64,000 nucleotides of DNA from positions 2,701,501 through 2,765,500 of the forward strand of contig NZ_CP109073.1 of the NCBI RefSeq assembly GCF_035917415.1. Direction: 5' to 3'. The notes under the pieces are model-generated. The model made no database searches. It saw nothing but the letters and a program-made list of their open reading frames with translations, and was not told where the DNA came from. Position numbers and translations under genes: made by a program. This stretch comes from Streptomyces sp. NBC_01803. Lineage in GTDB: Bacteria > Actinomycetota > Actinomycetes > Streptomycetales > Streptomycetaceae. Shown here piece by piece: positions 59,659 to 64,000 of this stretch (the stretch's first letter is position 1; every line of letters begins with the position of its first letter).

Positions 59659-60735
59659 TCAGCGGCCGGTCTTGGGGGCCTTCCAGCGGGCGATGCCGCG
59701 GGCGACCAGGTTGAGGATCATGACGAACGCGATCAGGACGAGGGCGGCGGCCCAGGCGCGGTCGTACGCCTGCTCGGTCCCGTACCCCCACTGCTCGTAG
59801 ACGAACAGTGGCAGGGAGGACTGCGCCCCTTCGAACGCATTGCCGTTGATCATCTGATTGCCGAAGACGAGCAGCAGAATCGGCGCGGTCTCGCCGGCGA
59901 TCCGGGCCAGGGCCAGCATCACGCCGGTGGTGATGCCACCGATCGAGGTCGGCAGCACGACCTTCAGGATCGTCCGCCACTTCGGCACACCCAGCGCGAG
60001 CGCCGACTCGCGCAGCTCGTTGGGGACGAGCTTGAGCATCTCCTCGGTGGAGCGGACCACGATCGGCATCATGAGGATCGCCAGCGCCATCGCCCCGGCG
60101 AAGCCCGAGTACCCGAAGTCGAGCATCATGATCCACAGGCTGAGGATGAACAGGCCGGCCACGATGGACGGGATGCCGGTCATCACGTCCACGAAGAAGG
60201 TGATGGTCTTCGCCAGCTTGCCGCGCCCGTACTCGACCAGGTAGACGGCCGTGAGCAGGCCGATCGGGATGGCGATGAGGGAGGCGATCAGCACCTGCTC
60301 GACGGTGCCCAGCAGGGCGTGGTAGATGCCACCGCCGTCCTGCCAGCTCAGCACGCCGTTCATGGAGTGGGTCAGGAAGTACCAGCTCACGCCGGGCACG
60401 CCCCGGGCGACCGTCTCCCAGACGAGGGAGGCCAGCGGCAGCACCGCGAGAATGAAGCTCGCCCAGACCAGGATGGCGGCCATCCGGTCCCTGGCGTACC
60501 GGCGGCCCTCTATCGCGGCGGACAGGCCGTAGGTGGCGGTGATGAAGACCAGCGCCGCGATCAGGCCCCACTGCGCGCGGCTGTCGAGCCGGCCGACGAG
60601 CCCGGCCGTGGCACCGGCCGCGAGGGAGCCGACGACCAGCGCGGCGGTGGCCCAGCGCGGCAGCCGGGGCGGCCGGAGGGTGGCCCGGCCGGGGCCGACG
60701 GGCGTGCGGCGGACGGTCACATCGATGTCGGTCAT
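59659..60735 (-). CDS. pstA: phosphate ABC transporter permease PstA
   Basis: A 358-residue permease with three extra N-terminal hydrophobic segments (about 27-110), then the ABC permease core. The EAA-type loop is [20 protein letters not shown]. The motif [20 protein letters not shown] is typical of PstA. Its ATG overlaps the pstC stop (ATGA). It forms the channel with PstC. Confidence 0.96.
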   Translation of the reverse strand: MTDIDVTVRRTPVGPGRATLRPPRLPRWATAALVVGSLAAGATAGLVGRLDSRAQWGLIAALVFITATYGLSAAIEGRRYARDRMAAILVWASFILAVLPLASLVWETVARGVPGVSWYFLTHSMNGVLSWQDGGGIYHALLGTVEQVLIASLIAIPIGLLTAVYLVEYGRGKLAKTITFFVDVMTGIPSIVAGLFILSLWIMMLDFGYSGFAGAMALAILMMPIVVRSTEEMLKLVPNELRESALALGVPKWRTILKVVLPTSIGGITTGVMLALARIAGETAPILLLVFGNQMINGNAFEGAQSSLPLFVYEQWGYGTEQAYDRAWAAALVLIAFVMILNLVARGIARWKAPKTGR

Positions 60736-61679
60736 GCGTTGGCCCCCGAGTACTCCCGGCGGCGGGCGATGATCAGCCGCGCCGCGCCGTTGACCAGCAG
60801 GGTGAGAAGGAAGAGGACGAGGCCGGAGGCGATGAGCGCGTCACGGCCGGTGGAGCCGGCCTCCTTGAACTGGCTGGCGATGTTCTGCGCGAACGTGCCG
60901 CCGCCGGACTCCAGCAGGCTGGGGTCGATCAGGAAGCTCGGCGAGAGCACGGTGGCCACGGCCATCGTCTCGCCCAGCGCCCGGCCGAGGCCGAGCATCG
61001 AGGCGCTGATCACGCCGGAGCGGCCGAAGGGCAGGACGGTCATGCGGACGACCTCCCAGCGGGTGGCGCCGAGGGCGAGCGCGGCCTCCTGGTTGGCCTT
61101 GGGGGTCTGGAGGAAGACCTCGCGGGTGACGCTGGTGATGATCGGCAGGATCATGATGGCGAGCAGGATGCCGACGGTCATCAGGGAGCGGGCGGGCGTG
61201 CCGTCGTAGGCGAGGACGCCGGTCCAGCCGAAGAACTGGTCGAGCCAGAGGAACAGGCCGGTCATGTGCGGCACCAGGTAGAGCGCGCCCCACAGGCCGT
61301 AGATGATGCTCGGCACGGCGGCCAGCAGGTCCACGACGTAGCCGATGGTGGTGGCCAGCCGGCGCGGCGCGTAGTGCGAGATGAACAGCGCGATCCCGAC
61401 CGCGACCGGCACGGCCAGCGCCATGGCGATGACCGAGCTGACGACGGTGCCGAAGAGCAGGACGGCGATACCGAAGACGGGCGGGTCGGCGTTGGCGTCC
61501 CACTCGAAGGTGGTGAGGAAGTTCCCCTCGTCCTCGCCGATCGCGACCACGGCGCGGATGGCGAGGAAGACGGCGATCGCGGCCATGATCACCAGCAGCG
61601 CGATCCCCGACCCCTTGGACAGGGTGCTGAACACCCGGTCGCCGAGGCGCGTGTCGGTGTTCTTCTTCGTGGCGGGCAT
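60732..61679 (-). CDS. pstC: phosphate ABC transporter permease PstC
   Basis: A 315-residue permease with six predicted helices. The cytoplasmic loop [20 protein letters not shown] and the following [17 protein letters not shown] are PstC features. ATG 61679 is chosen over an upstream in-frame start (61790) that lacks similarity. It overlaps pstA by 4 bp and follows pstS by 13 bp. Confidence 0.96.
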   Translation of the reverse strand: MPATKKNTDTRLGDRVFSTLSKGSGIALLVIMAAIAVFLAIRAVVAIGEDEGNFLTTFEWDANADPPVFGIAVLLFGTVVSSVIAMALAVPVAVGIALFISHYAPRRLATTIGYVVDLLAAVPSIIYGLWGALYLVPHMTGLFLWLDQFFGWTGVLAYDGTPARSLMTVGILLAIMILPIITSVTREVFLQTPKANQEAALALGATRWEVVRMTVLPFGRSGVISASMLGLGRALGETMAVATVLSPSFLIDPSLLESGGGTFAQNIASQFKEAGSTGRDALIASGLVLFLLTLLVNGAARLIIARRREYSGANA

Positions 61680-61692
61680 ACCGTTCCCGGTC

Positions 61693-62793
61693 TCAGGCCA
61701 GCGCGTCGATGCGCCGGCGCACCTGCTGGATGATGTCGTCGGAGATCGGCGCGTAGTCGATCTCGGCGAGGGCGCGCTGTCCCTCCTCACCGGCCGCGTA
61801 CCCCAGGAAGGCCCGGGTGAGGTCCAGCGTGCCCGGGGCGTTCCCCCGGTCGCAGACGATCTCGTACGTCACCAGGACGATCGGGTAGACGCCCCTCTCG
61901 CGGGTGGCGGAGTCGAGCTCCAGGGCCAGATCGCCCCCGGTGCCGACGAGATCGGCCTCGGCGATGGCGTTGGAGGCGTTCTCCACGGTGGCTTCGACGG
62001 GCTCGTCGGCACCGGTGTCGACGCGGACGGTGTCGATGCCGTTCTGGTGGGCGTAGGACAGCTCGAAGTACGAGATGGCGCCCTCGTTCTGCTGGACCAT
62101 GCCGACCAGCCCGGAGGAGCCCTCGGCGGACTGGCCGCCGGAGCCCTTCCATGCCTTGTCCGGCTCGTACGGCCAGGCGTCGGGGGCGGCGGTGTGCAGG
62201 TAGGAGGTGAAGTTGTCGGTGGTGCCCGAGCCGTCGGAGCGGTGGAACGGGGTGATCGGGATGTCCGGCAGCTCGGCGTCCGGGTTGAGCTCGGCGATGG
62301 CCGGATCGTTCCACCGGCGGATCTCGGAGTCGAAGATCCGGGCCAGGGTGGCGGAGTCGAGGACGAGGTCGTCGACGCCGGGAACGTGGTAGCCGACGGC
62401 GATGGGCCCGGCGAGCATCGGAAGGTGAACGGCCTGGCCGCCGTCGCGGCAGACGGAACGCGACTCGTCCACCTCGCCCTCGGTGAGCCGCGAGTCGGTG
62501 CCGGCGAAGGCGGTGGTGCCCTGGAGGAACTCCTGCACCCCGGCCCCGGAGCCGGTCGCCTTGTAGTTGATCTGGCTGCCGTCACAGTTGGCCTGGTAGG
62601 TGTTCACCCAGACCTCCATGGCGTTGGACTGGGCGCTCGACCCGGAGGCGAGCAGCGTGCCGCCGGGGCCGCAGTCGAGATCCTCCAGCGAGAAGTCCAC
62701 CGCGCCGGAAAGGCCGGAGTTGTCGTCCGTTCCACAGGCAGTGAGGGCGACCAGAGCGCCGGAGACCAGCACCGCGCCGAGGCGTAGCGTCAC
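61693..62793 (-). CDS. pstS: phosphate-binding lipoprotein PstS
   Basis: A 366-residue extracytoplasmic phosphate receptor. The signal peptide ends in the lipobox LTAC (Cys19), so it is lipid-anchored. Phosphate-contact segments include ASGSSAQ, the conserved KATGSGAGVQEFLQG and TPFHRSDGSGTTDNFTSYL. It is the first gene of pstSCAB, and a strong PHO box lies 48-91 bp upstream. Confidence 0.97.
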   Translation of the reverse strand: MTLRLGAVLVSGALVALTACGTDDNSGLSGAVDFSLEDLDCGPGGTLLASGSSAQSNAMEVWVNTYQANCDGSQINYKATGSGAGVQEFLQGTTAFAGTDSRLTEGEVDESRSVCRDGGQAVHLPMLAGPIAVGYHVPGVDDLVLDSATLARIFDSEIRRWNDPAIAELNPDAELPDIPITPFHRSDGSGTTDNFTSYLHTAAPDAWPYEPDKAWKGSGGQSAEGSSGLVGMVQQNEGAISYFELSYAHQNGIDTVRVDTGADEPVEATVENASNAIAEADLVGTGGDLALELDSATRERGVYPIVLVTYEIVCDRGNAPGTLDLTRAFLGYAAGEEGQRALAEIDYAPISDDIIQQVRRRIDALA

Positions 62794-62840
62794 TGTCGTT
62801 CCGTCCTTCCCGTTAGCCGCTCGGTTCCGAAAGTAGGCAG

Positions 62841-62884
62841 ATCAGGTGAATCAGCCGACGGTTATAAGTGAATAGAAGATGAAC
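62841..62884 (-). promoter_or_regulatory. PHO box of pstSCAB
   Basis: On the minus strand four 11-nt units run in tandem: GTTCATCTTCT (62884-62874), ATTCACTTATA (62873-62863), ACCGTCGGCTG (62862-62852) and ATTCACCTGAT (62851-62841). Units 1, 2 and 4 fit the PhoP consensus and unit 3 is degenerate. TACTTT lies 5 bp downstream as a -10 (about 62835-62830), so the last repeat takes the place of the -35. Confidence 0.9.
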
Positions 62885-62950
62885 AGGGCAGGCGTACGGG
62901 GCCGCCCGGGGCTGCACCATACTGCCTGCCCCGTCGTCCATTCGTTACGC

Positions 62951-62969
62951 TATACCCAGCAGGGGTATA
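62951..62969 (+). promoter_or_regulatory. CsoR operator
   Basis: TATACCC-AGCAG-GGGTATA is a perfect 7-bp inverted repeat of the type bound by CsoR (TATACCCC-like arms). It ends 20 bp before the csoR start codon and overlaps the promoter, implying autoregulation relieved by Cu(I). Confidence 0.88.
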
Positions 62970-62989
62970 AGAGTCCCAGGAGGACCGAA

Positions 62990-63334
62990 ATGACCACGTT
63001 TGACACGGTCGCGGCGGCGGGGAAAGCACCGGTGGCCGGCGGCCCACAGGGCCCCCACGGCTACAGCAAGGAGAAGGACTCGCACCTCAAGCGGCTCCGC
63101 CGCATCGAGGGGCAGATCCGCGGGCTCCAGCGCATGGTCGAGGAGGACGTCTACTGCATCGACATACTGACGCAGGTCTCCGCCTCCACCAAGGCCCTCC
63201 AGTCGTTCGCCCTCCAGCTTCTGGAGGAGCACCTGCGGCACTGCGTGGCGCACGCCGCGGAGAAGGGCGGCCCCGGCATCGACGAGAAGGTCGAGGAGGC
63301 CACGGCGGCCATCGCCCGCATGCTCAGGACGTGA
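62990..63334 (+). CDS. csoR: copper-sensing repressor CsoR
   Basis: A 114-residue all-helical repressor (DUF156/CsoR). The copper ligands are C56 (DVYCIDILTQ), H81 and C85 (EEHLRHCVAHA). The N-terminal DNA-contact region is HLKRLRRIEGQIRGLQRMV. Start ATG 62990 follows AGGAGGA. No copper chaperone or P-type ATPase gene is adjacent inside the window; their control could be elsewhere. The His-rich N-terminus seen in some homologues is lacking. Confidence 0.95.
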   Translation: MTTFDTVAAAGKAPVAGGPQGPHGYSKEKDSHLKRLRRIEGQIRGLQRMVEEDVYCIDILTQVSASTKALQSFALQLLEEHLRHCVAHAAEKGGPGIDEKVEEATAAIARMLRT

Positions 63335-63377
63335 GGCCGCCGGTCCGGGGAGGGCGGCGGGAAGCCCGGGACGGGCG

Positions 63378-64000
63378 TCAGGCCACGGCCCCGGCGTACA
63401 CGTCCCCGGCCTCGGGCAGCGCGACCGCCACCGGCACCCCGAAATCGTGCAGCGTCACGGTGGAGGCGACGTCGACCCCCGCGGCGTCGCCCGCGTAGCT
63501 GAACTGGTGGCGGACCTTCCGCAGCAGGCCCCGGTCGTCGAGGAAGGCGTCGAACGGGACCTCCGTCTCCGAGAAGCCGTCCAGCGCGGCGCTGAGCTGC
63601 CGCCGGGAGTGCTCCGAGCGGGTCGCCTCCGCCGCCGCCGCGATGTCGGTCACCCCGCGGAAATGGCGCAGCGTCTCGCCGTGCACCGTGGCCTCGCCGA
63701 GGTCGTCGGCGGTCCGCACCCCGCGCAGCAGCTCGGCGGCCGTGATCGGGTCGGTGGCGCCGCCGGTCACCAGATTCCCGTCGGGCAGCGAGGCGATGTC
63801 GACACGCACCCACTTGTCGGCGGGGACGCCCGCGCCCCGGTTCTTCATGTAGAGCAGGCCCGGCACGAAGATCTCGGTGACCGGCTCGCCCTCCGGCAGG
63901 GTGACGCGCAGCTCACCGACGCGCTCGGCATAGTCGAAGCCGCCCTCACCGTGGATGGTGATGCGGGTGCCGCCCGAGGCCATGTGCATCGCGGTGTGCG
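63378..64000 (-). CDS. LppX/LprAFG-like lipoprotein (N-terminus outside window)
   Basis: An open frame to the right edge, with 207 visible residues. The beta-rich, lipid-cavity-like pattern (TRITIHGEGGFDYAERVGEL, FVPGLLYMKNRGAGVPADKW) and the ending TLHDFGVPVAVALPEAGDV suggest the LppX/LprG family of lipid-carrier lipoproteins. The signal peptide is missing because the start lies beyond the window. The assignment is tentative. Confidence 0.55.
   Translation of the reverse strand, partial: HTAMHMASGGTRITIHGEGGFDYAERVGELRVTLPEGEPVTEIFVPGLLYMKNRGAGVPADKWVRVDIASLPDGNLVTGGATDPITAAELLRGVRTADDLGEATVHGETLRHFRGVTDIAAAAEATRSEHSRRQLSAALDGFSETEVPFDAFLDDRGLLRKVRHQFSYAGDAAGVDVASTVTLHDFGVPVAVALPEAGDVYAGAVA

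Noticed and set aside
58841..60571. Single 576-residue minus-strand protein including PstB
   Set aside because: The upstream part is an out-of-frame read of pstA; PstB starts at its conserved ATG (59620).

Overview
The window is high-GC actinobacterial DNA that reads as a Streptomyces (or very close streptomycete) chromosome core. The evidence is the GC-rich third codon positions, frequent GTG starts, several apparently leaderless genes, and markers such as GlnR, the nickel regulator Nur, the c-di-GMP-dependent anti-sigma factor RsiG, mycothiol genes mshA and mshD, SoxR, PhoRP and an HtrA/two-component secretion-stress locus. No rRNA, tRNA, CRISPR array, prophage or biosynthetic cluster was seen.

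Layout. 1-6.7 kb: partial DoxX membrane protein, rlmB, cysS, a PPOX flavoprotein, ispF-ispD and carD (all minus), with a repeat- and hairpin-rich gap before carD. 7-11.1 kb: a lipoprotein, then phoP-phoR divergent from phoU across a PHO box, and a metallothionein-like peptide. 11-20.5 kb: sensor kinase, gpmA, YbjN protein, mshA, methyltransferase, NUDIX protein, ppk and mshD. 20.6-32 kb: secreted 5'-nucleotidase, phosphopantetheinyl transferase coupled to a phosphoesterase, soxR, a glycosyltransferase, htrA-cssR-cssS, a LacI regulator and glnR. 32-36 kb: sulfur genes (MoaD/ThiS-like carrier, a cysteine-rich leader peptide before thiosulfate sulfurtransferase and SseC, DsrE-like protein). 36-43 kb: a 27-residue zinc-ribbon peptide, nitrobindin, an atypical SDR, nur, ygfZ, dtd, rsiG, asparaginase and an Eis-like acetyltransferase. 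43-46.3 kb: a compact GntR-HAD-kinase cassette opposite a small membrane protein. 46.2-47.8 kb: a decayed island with MMPL, MerR and IS30 remnants around an intact ankyrin gene. 47.8-52.2 kb: MFS exporter/TetR pair and an FAD monooxygenase. 52.2-55.3 kb: an XRE/HbhA-like/DUF2516 set and a DUF47-Pit phosphate importer. 55.4-64 kb: a large secreted subtilase, pstSCAB with a PHO box, csoR with its operator, and a partial lipoprotein.

The strongest theme is phosphate: PhoR-PhoP, PhoU, Ppk, a secreted 5'-nucleotidase, DUF47-Pit and PstSCAB, with clear 11-bp PHO repeats at phoRP/phoU and pstS. A second theme is thiol, metal and stress homeostasis (mycothiol, SoxR, Nur, CsoR, metallothionein-like peptide, HtrA/Css, sulfurtransferases). 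The least explained parts are the GntR-HAD-APH cassette, the tiny cysteine peptides, and several large inverted or tandem repeats between genes.
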